From Croceibacterium_A sp035626815 (lineage in GTDB: Bacteria > Pseudomonadota > Alphaproteobacteria > Sphingomonadales > Sphingomonadaceae): a DNA stretch of 64,000 nucleotides. The stretch lies in contig DASPMY010000044.1 in assembly GCA_035626815.1 (NCBI GenBank), positions 62,001-126,000 on the forward strand. The letters run 5' to 3'. Each line of letters begins with the position of its first letter. The first letter of the stretch is position 1. This document shows, one piece after another, positions 44,948-53,930 of the stretch. The notes beneath the pieces were generated by a model that ran no database searches, was not told where the DNA came from, and saw only the letters and a program-made list of their open reading frames with translations. The position numbers and the translations under genes are program-made.

Positions 44948-44961
44948 TGGTAGCGCTATCA
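44948..44961. promoter_or_regulatory. LacI-type operator, site 8 (GH67-xylR-xylD / GH3 operon)
   Basis: TGGTAGCGCTATCA is identical to sites 1 and 7. It sits three bases ahead of the GH67 ATG and 40 bp ahead of the divergent GH3 gene, so it can control xylan hydrolysis and the regulator itself. Confidence 0.82.
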
Positions 44962-45001
44962 CGAACGGCGGCGCAGTCAAGCCGCGGCACTTTGGGGAGA
45001 G

Positions 45002-47410
45002 ATGATGAAGGTCCGCTGGAAGGTCGCGGCGTTCGCCGCCGGCGTGGGACTCATGGCCCTATCGGGACCGCTGGCCGCGCCCGCGCTGGCGCAAGGCGGC
45101 GCTCCGCAGGTCGAGCGGCCGCTCGCGGACGCCGCGTACTGGAACGCCGCGCTCCCGGTCGAGCGACGGGTGGCCGATCTTCTCGCCCGGATGACCCTCG
45201 AGGAGAAGGTCGCCCAGATCATCACCTTGTGGGACAACAAGGTGGCGATCCAGGACGCCGACTTCGGCTTCAATCCGGCCAAGGCGAGCGAGGTCCATCC
45301 GGACGGCATCGGCATGATTGCCCGCCCATCGGACCTGCACGGGCCGGGCAGCCCGCGTGTCGAGCCGCCGCGCTCGATCGAGGACAGCGTCGCCTACGTC
45401 AATGCCGTGCAGCGCTGGGCCCGCGAGCACACCCGGCTCGGCATCCCGGTGCTGTTCCATGAGGAATCGCTGCACGGCCTGGCGGCGCGCGACGCGACCA
45501 GCTTCCCGCAGTCCATCGGCCTTGCATCGTCGTGGGATCCGGACCTCGTGCGCGAGGTCAACGACCTCATCGCGGGCGAGGTGCGGGCGCGCGGCGTCCA
45601 CCTGGTCCTCTCGCCAGTCGTGGACGTCGCGCGCGATCCGCGTTGGGGCCGCATCGAGGAGACCTTCGGCGAGGATCCGTTCCTGGTCGGCGAGCTCGGC
45701 GTCGCCGCGGTCGAGGGGTTGCAGGGCCCCGGGCTCGAGCGCAAGCTGCCCGAAGGCCAGGTGCTCGCCACGCTCAAGCACATGACCGGCCACGGCCAGC
45801 CGGAAAGCGGCACCAACGTCGGGCCGGCGCCGATCGCCGAACGCACGCTGCGCGAGATGTTCTTCCCGCCGTTCGAGCAAGTGGTGACGCGCACCGCGAT
45901 CGACGCGGTGATGGCGAGCTACAACGAGATCGACGGCATCCCCTCGCACTCCAACAAATGGCTGCTGGGCGACGTGCTGCGCGGCGAATGGAACTATGGC
46001 GGGGCCGTGGTGTCCGACTACTACGCGATCGAGCAGATGGCGCAGATCCACAAGATCGCGCCGGATGTGGCGGGCGCGGCGCGGCTGGCGCTGGCCGCGG
46101 GCGTCGACGTCGACCTGCCGACCGGCGCGGCCTACTCGACGCTCGCCGACGCCGTGCGCCGCGGCGAGGTGCCGATGAGCGCGATCGACCAGGCCGTCGC
46201 CCGGGTGCTGACGATGAAGTTCAACGCCGGGTTGTTCGAGAACCCGTGGGCCGACCTCGCGGCGGCGCGCCAGTCGAACGGCGACGCCGCCCGTGCGCTC
46301 GCGCGCAAGGCGGCTGAGCGTTCGCTGGTGCTGCTCAAGAACGACGGCGTGCTGCCGCTGGCCTTGCCGGCGGACGACAAGCCGACCATCGCGGTGATCG
46401 GCCCGAACGCCGACGTCGCCAGGCTCGGCGGCTACTACGGCATCCCGCGCGGCACGGTGTCGCCGCTCGCGGGCATCCGCGCGCTGGTCGGCGACCGGGC
46501 GCAGATCGTCCACTCCGAAGGCGTGGTGATCACCGAGGACGACGACTGGTGGGGCGACGAGGTCAAGCTCGGCGATCCCGCGGAGAATCGCCGCCGCATC
46601 GCCGCCGCGGTCGAGGCCGCGCGTGGGGCCGACACGATCCTGCTGTTCATCGGCGACACCGAGCAGACCAGCCGCGAGGGCTGGGCCGACGCGCACCTCG
46701 GCGACCGCGCGAGCCTCGACCTGGTGGGCGAGCAGAACGAGCTGTTCGATGCCCTCAACGCGCTCGGCAAGCCGATCGTCGCGGTGCTGGTCAACGGGCG
46801 CCCGCCGAGCTACCCGAAGATCGCCGCCGAGGCCGACGCGATCCTCGAGACGTGGTACGCCGGCGAGCAGCAGGGCCCGGCGATCGCCGATGCGCTGTTC
46901 GGGCGGATCAATCCGGGCGGCAAGCTGCCGGTGACGGTGGCGCGCGACGTCGGCCAACTGCCGGTATTCTACAACTACAAGCCGAGCGCCCGGCGCGGCT
47001 ACCTGTTCTCCGAGGTCACGCCGCTCTACCCGTTCGGTTACGGGCTGTCCTACACCACGTTCGAGATCGGCGAGCCGCGCCTGTCGGCGGCTTCGATCGC
47101 CGCCGGCCAGCCGGTCACCGTCAGCGTCGACGTCACCAACACCGGCTCCCGCGCCGGCGACGAAGTGGTGCAGGTGTACCTGCGCGACGAGGTCAGCTCG
47201 GTCACCCGGCCGGTCAAGGAGCTGGCCGGGTTCGAGCGGATCACGCTCCAGCCGGGCGAAACGCGCCGCGTGGACATCGTGCTGCCGCCGCGCGTGTTCG
47301 AGCTGTGGAACCGCGACATGGAGCGGGTCACCGAGCCGGGGCAGTTCACGATCATGGCCGGCGCCAACTCGCAGGACCTCAAGTCGACGACGCTGACGGT
47401 GACGCCGTGA
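45002..47410 (+). CDS. GH3 beta-xylosidase-like enzyme (tandem copy A)
   Basis: This 802-residue secreted GH3 enzyme has a signal peptide ending near PALAQ. The first domain has LFHEESLHGLAARDATSFPQ and RDPRWGRIEETFGEDPFLVGE. The KHMTGHGQPESGTN segment replaces the usual KHF motif and the nucleophile is D339 in VVSDYYAIEQM. A second alpha/beta domain and a C-terminal fibronectin-III-like domain follow. It starts at ATG 45002 (45005 also possible) after GGGGAGAG. The neighbours (GH67, GH10, hexuronate permease) point to xylosidase activity on xylo-oligosaccharides. The next GH3 gene is a tandem paralogue coupled by GTGA. Confidence 0.9.
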   Translation: MMKVRWKVAAFAAGVGLMALSGPLAAPALAQGGAPQVERPLADAAYWNAALPVERRVADLLARMTLEEKVAQIITLWDNKVAIQDADFGFNPAKASEVHPDGIGMIARPSDLHGPGSPRVEPPRSIEDSVAYVNAVQRWAREHTRLGIPVLFHEESLHGLAARDATSFPQSIGLASSWDPDLVREVNDLIAGEVRARGVHLVLSPVVDVARDPRWGRIEETFGEDPFLVGELGVAAVEGLQGPGLERKLPEGQVLATLKHMTGHGQPESGTNVGPAPIAERTLREMFFPPFEQVVTRTAIDAVMASYNEIDGIPSHSNKWLLGDVLRGEWNYGGAVVSDYYAIEQMAQIHKIAPDVAGAARLALAAGVDVDLPTGAAYSTLADAVRRGEVPMSAIDQAVARVLTMKFNAGLFENPWADLAAARQSNGDAARALARKAAERSLVLLKNDGVLPLALPADDKPTIAVIGPNADVARLGGYYGIPRGTVSPLAGIRALVGDRAQIVHSEGVVITEDDDWWGDEVKLGDPAENRRRIAAAVEAARGADTILLFIGDTEQTSREGWADAHLGDRASLDLVGEQNELFDALNALGKPIVAVLVNGRPPSYPKIAAEADAILETWYAGEQQGPAIADALFGRINPGGKLPVTVARDVGQLPVFYNYKPSARRGYLFSEVTPLYPFGYGLSYTTFEIGEPRLSAASIAAGQPVTVSVDVTNTGSRAGDEVVQVYLRDEVSSVTRPVKELAGFERITLQPGETRRVDIVLPPRVFELWNRDMERVTEPGQFTIMAGANSQDLKSTTLTVTP

Positions 47411-49788
47411 ACCGGCGGGCCGCGCTGAAGGCCCTCGGCGGCGGCAGCCTCGCCGCGCTGGCCGTCGCGCAGGCGCCGCTCGCGTTCGCCCAGGGCGCGC
47501 CGCCGCTCTACAAGGATGCGCGCGCGCCCATCCCCGCCCGCGTCGCCGACTTGCTCGGGCGGATGACGCTGGCCGAGAAGATCGCCCAGATCCGCACCGC
47601 GTGGCAGGGCAAGGGCGACATGATCGACGGGCTGGTGTTCAACCCGGCGAAGGCCAGCGCCGCGTTCCCCGACGGGATTGGCCACGTCACGCGGCCTTCG
47701 GACAAGCGCGGGGTTCCAGGGATCACCGGCGCCGCCGGCGGCACCGCGGCCCGCTGGCGCACGCCGCAGGAAACGGTCGAGTTCATCAACGCGCTGCAGA
47801 AATGGGCGGTCGAGGACACCCGGCTCGGCATCCCGGTGCTGCTGCACGAGGAATCGCTGCACGGCTACATGGCCACCGAGGCGACGATGTTCCCGCAGGC
47901 GATCGCGCTCGCCGGCAGCTTCGACACCGACCTGATGCGGCGGGTGCAGTCGCTCATCGCCCGCGAGGTGCGCGCGCGGGGCATCCCTTACGTGCTGTCG
48001 CCGGTGGTCGACATCGTGCGCGACCCGCGCTGGGGCCGCATCGAGGAGACCTGGGGCGAGGACCCCTACCTGGTCTCGGAGATGGGCGTCGCCGCGGTCG
48101 AGGGCCTGCAGGGGCCGGGCAAGTTCGAGAAGCTGGCGCCGGACAAGGTCTTCGCCACGCTCAAGCACATGACCGGTCACGGCCAGCCGGAGGCCGGCAA
48201 CAACGTCTCGCCGGCGCAGCTGGCCGAGCGCGAGCTGCGCGAGAACTTCTTCCCGCCGTTCCGGGCGGTGGTCGAGCGCACCTCGATCGGCGGGGTGATG
48301 CCGAGCTACAACGAGATCGACGGCGTCCCGAGCCACGCGAACGTCTGGCTGCTCGGCCGGGTGCTGCGCGGCGAATGGGGCTTCGACGGGATCGTCGCCA
48401 GCGACTATGGCGGCGTCCACGAGCTGGCGACGCTGCACAAGGTGGCCGACAGCGAGGCGCACGCGGCGCACCTCGCGCTGCTCGCCGGCGTGGACAGCGA
48501 GCTGCCCGAGGGACGTGCGTTCGCCACGCTGGCCGAGCAGGTCGAGGCCGGGACGGTGCCGCTGGAGCTGATCGACCGCGCGGTGGCGCGGATGCTGACC
48601 TTCAAGTTCCGCGCCGGGCTGTTCGAGAACCCCTACGGCGACTGGGACAAGACCCGGGCGATCACCGGCAATGCCGAGGCGCGCGCGCTGGCGCTCGAGG
48701 CGGCGCGCAAGTCGCTGTGCCTGCTGACCAACAACGGCGCGCTGCCGCTCGATCCGGCGCGGATGGGGCGGGTGGCGGTGATCGGCCCGAACCATGCCAT
48801 CGCCCGCCTCGGCGGCTACTCGAGTGTGCCCAAGCAGGCGATCAGCCTGATCGAGGGCTTGCGCCAGGTGGCGCCGGACGCGGACTTCGTCACCGCGCAA
48901 GGCGTGTTCATCACCCGCAGCGAGGACCGTTCGGCCGACCTCATCGAGCTGGCCGACCGCGCGGAGAACCTGCGGCTGATCGAGGAAGCGGTCGCGGTGG
49001 CGCGCACCGCCGACCGCATCGTCCTGGCCATCGGCGACACCGAGCAGACCTCCCGCGAGGGCTTCGCCACCACGCATCTCGGCGACCGCACCGAGGTCGA
49101 CATCGTCGGCGAGCAGAACGAGCTGGTCGACGCGCTCAAAGCGCTCGGTAAGCCGCTGATCGTCGCCGCGATCAATGGCCGCCCGCCGAGCTGGCCGAAC
49201 GTCGTCGCCAAGGCCGACGCGGTGCTCGAATGCTGGTATCCCGGGCAGGAAGGCGGCACGGCCATGGCCGAGGCGCTGCTCGGACGGATCAACCCTGGCG
49301 CGAAGCTCCCGGTCAGCGTCGTCCGCAACGCCGGGCAGATCCCGCTGTTCTACAATCACAAGCCGAGCGCCCGGCGCGGCTACCTGTTCGACGATGCGGC
49401 GCCGCTGTTCCCGTTCGGGCATGGCCTGAGCTACACGACGTTCGAGATCTCCGCCCCTCGGCTGTCGGCGACGGAAGTGCCGGCCGACGCGCCGGTCACG
49501 GTCGAGGCGACGGTCACCAACACCGGGCAGCGCGCCGGCGACGAGGTCGTCCAGCTCTACATCACCCGCAGCGAGGTTTCGGTGGCGCAGCCGGTGCTGT
49601 TGCTCAAGGGCTTCGAGCGGGTCACCCTGCAGCCCGGCGAGAGCCGTACCGTGCGGTTTACCCTGACGCCGCAGCAGCTCGCCTTCTGGAACCGCGAGAT
49701 GCGCGAGGTCAACGAGCCGGGCCCGGTCGCGGTCCACGTCGGCAACAGCTCGGCCGCGCTCAAGAACGCGAGCTTCCGCGTCGTATGA
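47407..49788 (+). CDS. GH3 beta-xylosidase-like enzyme (tandem copy B)
   Basis: This 793-residue GH3 paralogue of the upstream gene starts at GTG 47407, which overlaps the previous stop. The N-terminus NRRAALKALGGGSLAALAV looks like a Tat signal, whereas copy A has a Sec-like one. Shared features are HEESLHGYMATEATMFPQ, RDPRWGRIEETWGEDPYLV, KHMTGHGQPEAGNN, the nucleophile D333 in VASDYGGVHEL, and a C-terminal fibronectin-III-like domain. The stop overlaps the permease start (ATGA). Two export routes may separate the copies functionally; they could act on different xylo- or glucurono-xylo-oligosaccharides. Confidence 0.9.
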   Translation: MNRRAALKALGGGSLAALAVAQAPLAFAQGAPPLYKDARAPIPARVADLLGRMTLAEKIAQIRTAWQGKGDMIDGLVFNPAKASAAFPDGIGHVTRPSDKRGVPGITGAAGGTAARWRTPQETVEFINALQKWAVEDTRLGIPVLLHEESLHGYMATEATMFPQAIALAGSFDTDLMRRVQSLIAREVRARGIPYVLSPVVDIVRDPRWGRIEETWGEDPYLVSEMGVAAVEGLQGPGKFEKLAPDKVFATLKHMTGHGQPEAGNNVSPAQLAERELRENFFPPFRAVVERTSIGGVMPSYNEIDGVPSHANVWLLGRVLRGEWGFDGIVASDYGGVHELATLHKVADSEAHAAHLALLAGVDSELPEGRAFATLAEQVEAGTVPLELIDRAVARMLTFKFRAGLFENPYGDWDKTRAITGNAEARALALEAARKSLCLLTNNGALPLDPARMGRVAVIGPNHAIARLGGYSSVPKQAISLIEGLRQVAPDADFVTAQGVFITRSEDRSADLIELADRAENLRLIEEAVAVARTADRIVLAIGDTEQTSREGFATTHLGDRTEVDIVGEQNELVDALKALGKPLIVAAINGRPPSWPNVVAKADAVLECWYPGQEGGTAMAEALLGRINPGAKLPVSVVRNAGQIPLFYNHKPSARRGYLFDDAAPLFPFGHGLSYTTFEISAPRLSATEVPADAPVTVEATVTNTGQRAGDEVVQLYITRSEVSVAQPVLLLKGFERVTLQPGESRTVRFTLTPQQLAFWNREMREVNEPGPVAVHVGNSSAALKNASFRVV

Positions 49789-51116
49789 CCGGCGCCGCCT
49801 CCGCCAATACCATTGTCCAGGCCGGCGGCCGCTACCGCTGGGCGATCTGCGCCCTGCTGTTCATGGTCATCACCATCAACTACGTCGACCGCCAGGTCCT
49901 CGGCGTGCTCAAGCCGATCATCGAAGATGACATGGGCTGGAGCGAGGTCGACTACGGCAACATCGTCACCGCCTTCCAGGCCAGCTATGGACTGGGACTG
50001 CTGGTGGTCGGGCGCTGGCTCGACCGGGTCGGCACCCGCAAGGGCCTTGCCATCGCGATCGCGCTGTGGAGCCTCGCCGCCGCGTTCCATTCGGCGGCGC
50101 GCTCGGTGCTGGCCTTCATCCTCGCCCGCGTCGCCCTCGGCATCGCCGAGAGCGCGGCCTATCCCGGCGCGGTCAAGTCGGTCGCCGAGTGGTTTCCGCG
50201 CCGCGAGCGCGCGCTCGGGGTCGGCATTCTCAACGCCGGCGCCAACGTCGGTGTCGTCCTCACGCCGATCGTCGGGATAATGGTCGCGGGCCAGTACGGC
50301 TGGCGCGCCGCTTTCCTGGTCACCGGGCTGCTCGGCTTCGTGGTGCTGGCGCTGTGGCTGTGGCTGTTCCGGCAGCCCGACGACCATTCCAAGGTCACTC
50401 AGGCGGAGCTCGCCTACATCCGCCAGGACGGCGAGGACACGGCGGGCGAGCCCCTCAAGTGGCGCGACGCGATCCGCCAGCGCCAGGCGTGGTACTTCAT
50501 CTGCGGCAAGTTCTTCACCGACCCGGTATGGTACCTGTTCCTGTTCTGGCTGCCCGACTTCTTCGCCAAGACCCAGGACATGGAGCTGTTCCCGACCGGG
50601 GACAGCGGCATCCTGGCGACGATCGGCCCGGCGCTGATCGGCGTCTACCTGCTGGCCGATGTCGGCTCTATCGCCGGCGGCTGGGTCTCCTCGCACTTCA
50701 TCAAGCGCGGCTGGAGCGTCAATCGGGCGCGCAAGACGACGCTCCTGATCGCCGCGCTGTGCGCGGTGCCGATGGTCGGGGTAGTCAGCGCGCCCAATCC
50801 GATGGTTGCGGTGCTCGTTATCGGGCTCGGCACCGCCGCGCACCAGGCCTTCTCGTCGAACATCTTCACGATGATCACCGACCTCTACCCGCGCCGCGCG
50901 GTGGCGACCATCGCCGGGATGGGCGGCATGGCGGGCGCGATCGGCGGCATCCTGATCGCGCAGGCGACCGGCTGGACGCTCGAGCTGACCGGTTCCTACG
51001 TCTGGATCGTCGCCTATGCCGGGCTCGCCTATCTGATCGCGCTCGGCGTGATCCATCTTCTCGTGCCGCGAATGGAGCCCGCCCCGATGGCTCCCGCGAG
51101 GGAGAGTTCCCGATGA
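49785..51116 (+). CDS. Hexuronate-type MFS transporter (ACS family, ExuT-like)
   Basis: This 443-residue inner-membrane MFS protein of the anion:cation symporter branch begins with TM1 carrying VITINYVDRQVLGVLKPII, as in ExuT/GudP transporters. The YGLGLLVVGRWLDRVGTRKG loop and AESAAYPGAVKSVAEWFPRRERA lie between helices. It should import glucuronate or aldouronates from the periplasm, feeding UxaC. The start overlaps the GH3 stop and its own stop overlaps the GH10 start (both ATGA), so it is embedded in a xylan operon. Binding to a hexuronate rather than another acid is inferred. Confidence 0.87.
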   Translation: MTGAASANTIVQAGGRYRWAICALLFMVITINYVDRQVLGVLKPIIEDDMGWSEVDYGNIVTAFQASYGLGLLVVGRWLDRVGTRKGLAIAIALWSLAAAFHSAARSVLAFILARVALGIAESAAYPGAVKSVAEWFPRRERALGVGILNAGANVGVVLTPIVGIMVAGQYGWRAAFLVTGLLGFVVLALWLWLFRQPDDHSKVTQAELAYIRQDGEDTAGEPLKWRDAIRQRQAWYFICGKFFTDPVWYLFLFWLPDFFAKTQDMELFPTGDSGILATIGPALIGVYLLADVGSIAGGWVSSHFIKRGWSVNRARKTTLLIAALCAVPMVGVVSAPNPMVAVLVIGLGTAAHQAFSSNIFTMITDLYPRRAVATIAGMGGMAGAIGGILIAQATGWTLELTGSYVWIVAYAGLAYLIALGVIHLLVPRMEPAPMAPARESSR

Positions 51117-52321
51117 CAAGACCTCCGTTTGTGGCCTCGCGCCGCCAGGCCCTGGCGGGGCTCGCCGCGCTCCCGCTCGTCGGTTGCGGCGGCGGCGGCT
51201 CGTCGGCGGGCAGCGAATCGCCCGATGTCACCACTCCGGCGCCGAGCGGGTTCCCGACGCCGAGCCTCAATGCCCTGGCGGCGGAGGGCGGGCGACGGTT
51301 CGGCAGCGCCATCGGGTATACCCGCAGCGGCACGCCCGGGGGCTCGATCCAGAACCCTAACTACGCGGCGGTCGTGAAGGCCGAATGCGGCCTCGTCGTG
51401 CCCGAAAACGAGCTGAAATGGCAGTGGACGCGGCCGGCGCCCGACCGTTTCGACTTCGAGGCGATGGATGGCATCGTGCGCTGGGCGCAGCAAAACGGCC
51501 TTGCCGTGCGCGGCCACACGCTGCTGTGGCACCGCCCGCGGTGGTTTCCCGAGTGGCTCAACAACTACGATTTCGGCGCCACCCCGGCGCGCGAGGCCGA
51601 GCGGCTGCTGACCGAGCATATCCGCACCGTGACCGAGCGCTACGACGGCGTCATCACCAGTTACGACGTGGTCAACGAGGCAATCGATCACGACACCAAC
51701 GGGCTGATGCAGACCAGCCTCAGCCGGGCGATGGGCAGCGCCGAAGCGGTCCTCGACCTCGCCTTCCACACCGCGCGCGACCAGCTGCCGCAAGGCCAGC
51801 TGGTGTACAACGACTACATGAGCTGGGAGCCCGACCACCGCAAGCACGTCGCCGACGTGCTGCGCCTGCTCGAGGGCTTCCGCCGGCGCGACGTCCCGGT
51901 CGATGCCCTCGGCATCCAGTCGCATATCGAGATGTACTCGATCGATCCGGCCACCGGCGTCGGCCCCTATCTCGAGCGCGAGTGGCGCGATTTCCTCGAC
52001 GAGGTGGTGGCGATGGGCTACCGGCTGCTCATCACCGAGTTCGACGTGAAGGACAAGGCTCTGCCGGGGGCGATTCCCGAACGCGACGCCAAGGTCGCCG
52101 ATTTCACCCGGCGCTACTTCGACGTGATGCTCGACTACCCGCAACTGGGGGATATTCTCGCCTGGGGGATGGTCGATCCGTTCAACTGGCTGCAGGGCTT
52201 CGCCCCGCGCGACGACGGGATGGAAGTGCGGAGCTCTCCCTACGACGGGCAATACCGGCCCAAGCCGATGCGCGGGGCGATCGCCGAAGCGCTGCGGGAG
52301 GCGGTCCCGGCGCGGGCCTGA
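51113..52321 (+). CDS. GH10 endo-beta-1,4-xylanase, Tat lipoprotein
   Basis: This 402-residue GH10 xylanase starts at ATG 51113, overlapping the permease stop. The N-terminus SRRQALAGLAALPLVGC combines a twin-arginine motif with a lipobox and is followed by a glycine/serine/proline linker. The barrel shows ECGLVVPENELKWQW, VRGHTLLWHRPRWFPEWL, the acid/base E189 in SYDVVNEAID, IQSHIEMY and the nucleophile E309 in LITEFDVK. It cleaves the xylan main chain, presumably anchored at the outer membrane. It is the backbone-cutting member of the set with GH67, GH43 and the GH3 pair. Confidence 0.95.
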   Translation: MTRPPFVASRRQALAGLAALPLVGCGGGGSSAGSESPDVTTPAPSGFPTPSLNALAAEGGRRFGSAIGYTRSGTPGGSIQNPNYAAVVKAECGLVVPENELKWQWTRPAPDRFDFEAMDGIVRWAQQNGLAVRGHTLLWHRPRWFPEWLNNYDFGATPAREAERLLTEHIRTVTERYDGVITSYDVVNEAIDHDTNGLMQTSLSRAMGSAEAVLDLAFHTARDQLPQGQLVYNDYMSWEPDHRKHVADVLRLLEGFRRRDVPVDALGIQSHIEMYSIDPATGVGPYLEREWRDFLDEVVAMGYRLLITEFDVKDKALPGAIPERDAKVADFTRRYFDVMLDYPQLGDILAWGMVDPFNWLQGFAPRDDGMEVRSSPYDGQYRPKPMRGAIAEALREAVPARA

Positions 52322-52343
52322 CCGAGCGGGGAGAACCACTGGC

Positions 52344-53930
52344 TTGCTCAGTACCGGCACACTCAGGGACCGCAGGGGGCTGTGGGCGTTCGTCCTCGGC
52401 GTGATCGCCGTCACGACCGGCGTCGGCTTGCATATCCCGATGTTCATGATGGGCGAGGGCATGGGCTTCCGCCTGACCGGCATGGCCATGGGCGCCGACA
52501 TGTACTGGGGCATGGCGCTGATCGTGGCGGGCATCGCCGTCGCGGCGTACGGCTTGTTGCCGCGGAACGTTGCCCAGCAACTGGCGGCCTCGCAGGAGAT
52601 CGTCGTGTCGCCGCCCGAGGATGCGCCGCTGACCCCGGCGCACTGGCGGCTGATGGCGGTGCTGGTGATCGCGCTGGTGATCGACGTGATGAAGCCCGCC
52701 AGCCTTGGGTTCGCCATGCCCGGCATGCTGGACGAATACGGGCTCCCCAAGGCGACGATTTCGCTATTTCCGCTGTCCGCGCTGATCGGAACGGTCATCG
52801 GCTCGATCGCGTGGGGGCTCATCGCCGACGTCTACGGCCGCAAGGCCTCGATCCTGCTGTCGGCGGTGTTCTTCGTCGGCACCGCGATCTGCGGGGCGAT
52901 GCCGTCGTTCGCCTGGAACGTCGTGATGTGCTTCATGATGGGCGCGGCGGCCGGTGGGATGCTGCCGGTGACGTACGCGCTGCTCGCCGAGATGATGCCG
53001 AGCCGGCACCGCGGCTGGAGCCTGGTGCTGGTGGGCGGGCTCGGCTCGATCGGCGGCTACTTCGCGGCCAGCGGCACCGCCGCGCTGCTCGAGCCGATAT
53101 ACAGCTGGCGCATCCTGTGGCTGATGAACCTGCCGACCGGACTCGCGCTGGTCCTGCTCGGTGGCCTGATCCCGGAATCGGCCAAGTTCCTGCTCGCCCG
53201 GGGGCGCAAGCAGGAAGCCCGCCAGGTCATGGCCCGGTTCGGCGCCCAGGCGCGCGCGACGCGGCCGGAGGAAGCGGCCGAGCTCGCCAGGGGCCGCGCG
53301 ACCGCGCTTACCGGGCGCGCGTTCATCGGCAAGCTGCTCGCGCTCAGCCTGGCGGCGATCTGCTACGGCCTGGTCAACTTCGGCCTGCTGCTGTGGCTGC
53401 CGGCCGACCTCGTCGCCAAGGGCTACGAGATGAAGCTGGTCAGCACCTTGCTCGCCGAATCCGCGCTGATTGCGCTGCCGACCATCTTCGTCACGGCTTA
53501 TGCCTACAGCCGGTGGAGCACCAAGTGGTCGGTGACCGGCGCGCTCGCGGTGACGATCGTCGGGCTGCTGCTGGTTCTGCGGCTGGAATTCTCCGGCCAG
53601 GGCAGCCCGGTGATCCCGGTGGCGCTGCTGATCATCGGCACCAACGCGCTGATCGCGATGCTGCTGCCGTATGCCGCCGAGAGCTTCCCGCTGCGCATCC
53701 GCGGCCGCACCACGGGCACCGTCGCCGCGTGCAGCAAGGCCGGGGGCATGATCGCGCAAGTCCTGGCGGTGCTCGCGCTCGTCCCGGCGCTGGGGGTCGT
53801 CTCGCTGGTCATCCTCGCGCCGACCGCCGCCGCGCTGGCGCTGGTCGCGTGGTACGGCAAGGAGACCCGCGGCCGCGACTTGCGCGATCTCGATCCGGAC
53901 GGACACACCTTCGCCGCCACCGGGATCTAG
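52344..53930 (+). CDS. MFS transporter with extra N-terminal hydrophobic pair
   Basis: This 528-residue membrane protein has a twelve-helix MFS core beginning at about residue 108 (MAVLVIALVIDVMKPAS). The loops SIAWGLIADVYGRKASILLSA and LLAEMMPSRHRGW recall aromatic-acid/sugar porters. Two additional hydrophobic segments (about residues 15-35 and 52-72) precede the core, giving roughly fourteen membrane passes. The start TTG 52344 follows GCGGGGAG with loose spacing; a shorter start would lose the extra segments. It is the last gene of the GH3-GH3-ExuT-GH10 unit. A pentose, xylo-oligosaccharide or aromatic acid freed from xylan are possible substrates; I cannot choose. Confidence 0.8.
   Translation: MLSTGTLRDRRGLWAFVLGVIAVTTGVGLHIPMFMMGEGMGFRLTGMAMGADMYWGMALIVAGIAVAAYGLLPRNVAQQLAASQEIVVSPPEDAPLTPAHWRLMAVLVIALVIDVMKPASLGFAMPGMLDEYGLPKATISLFPLSALIGTVIGSIAWGLIADVYGRKASILLSAVFFVGTAICGAMPSFAWNVVMCFMMGAAAGGMLPVTYALLAEMMPSRHRGWSLVLVGGLGSIGGYFAASGTAALLEPIYSWRILWLMNLPTGLALVLLGGLIPESAKFLLARGRKQEARQVMARFGAQARATRPEEAAELARGRATALTGRAFIGKLLALSLAAICYGLVNFGLLLWLPADLVAKGYEMKLVSTLLAESALIALPTIFVTAYAYSRWSTKWSVTGALAVTIVGLLLVLRLEFSGQGSPVIPVALLIIGTNALIAMLLPYAAESFPLRIRGRTTGTVAACSKAGGMIAQVLAVLALVPALGVVSLVILAPTAAALALVAWYGKETRGRDLRDLDPDGHTFAATGI

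Noticed and set aside
1..53930. SusC/SusD-type Bacteroidetes PUL
   Set aside because: There is no SusD-like gene or hybrid sensor. The regulator is LacI-type and the sugar catabolism is of the Caulobacter Weimberg type.
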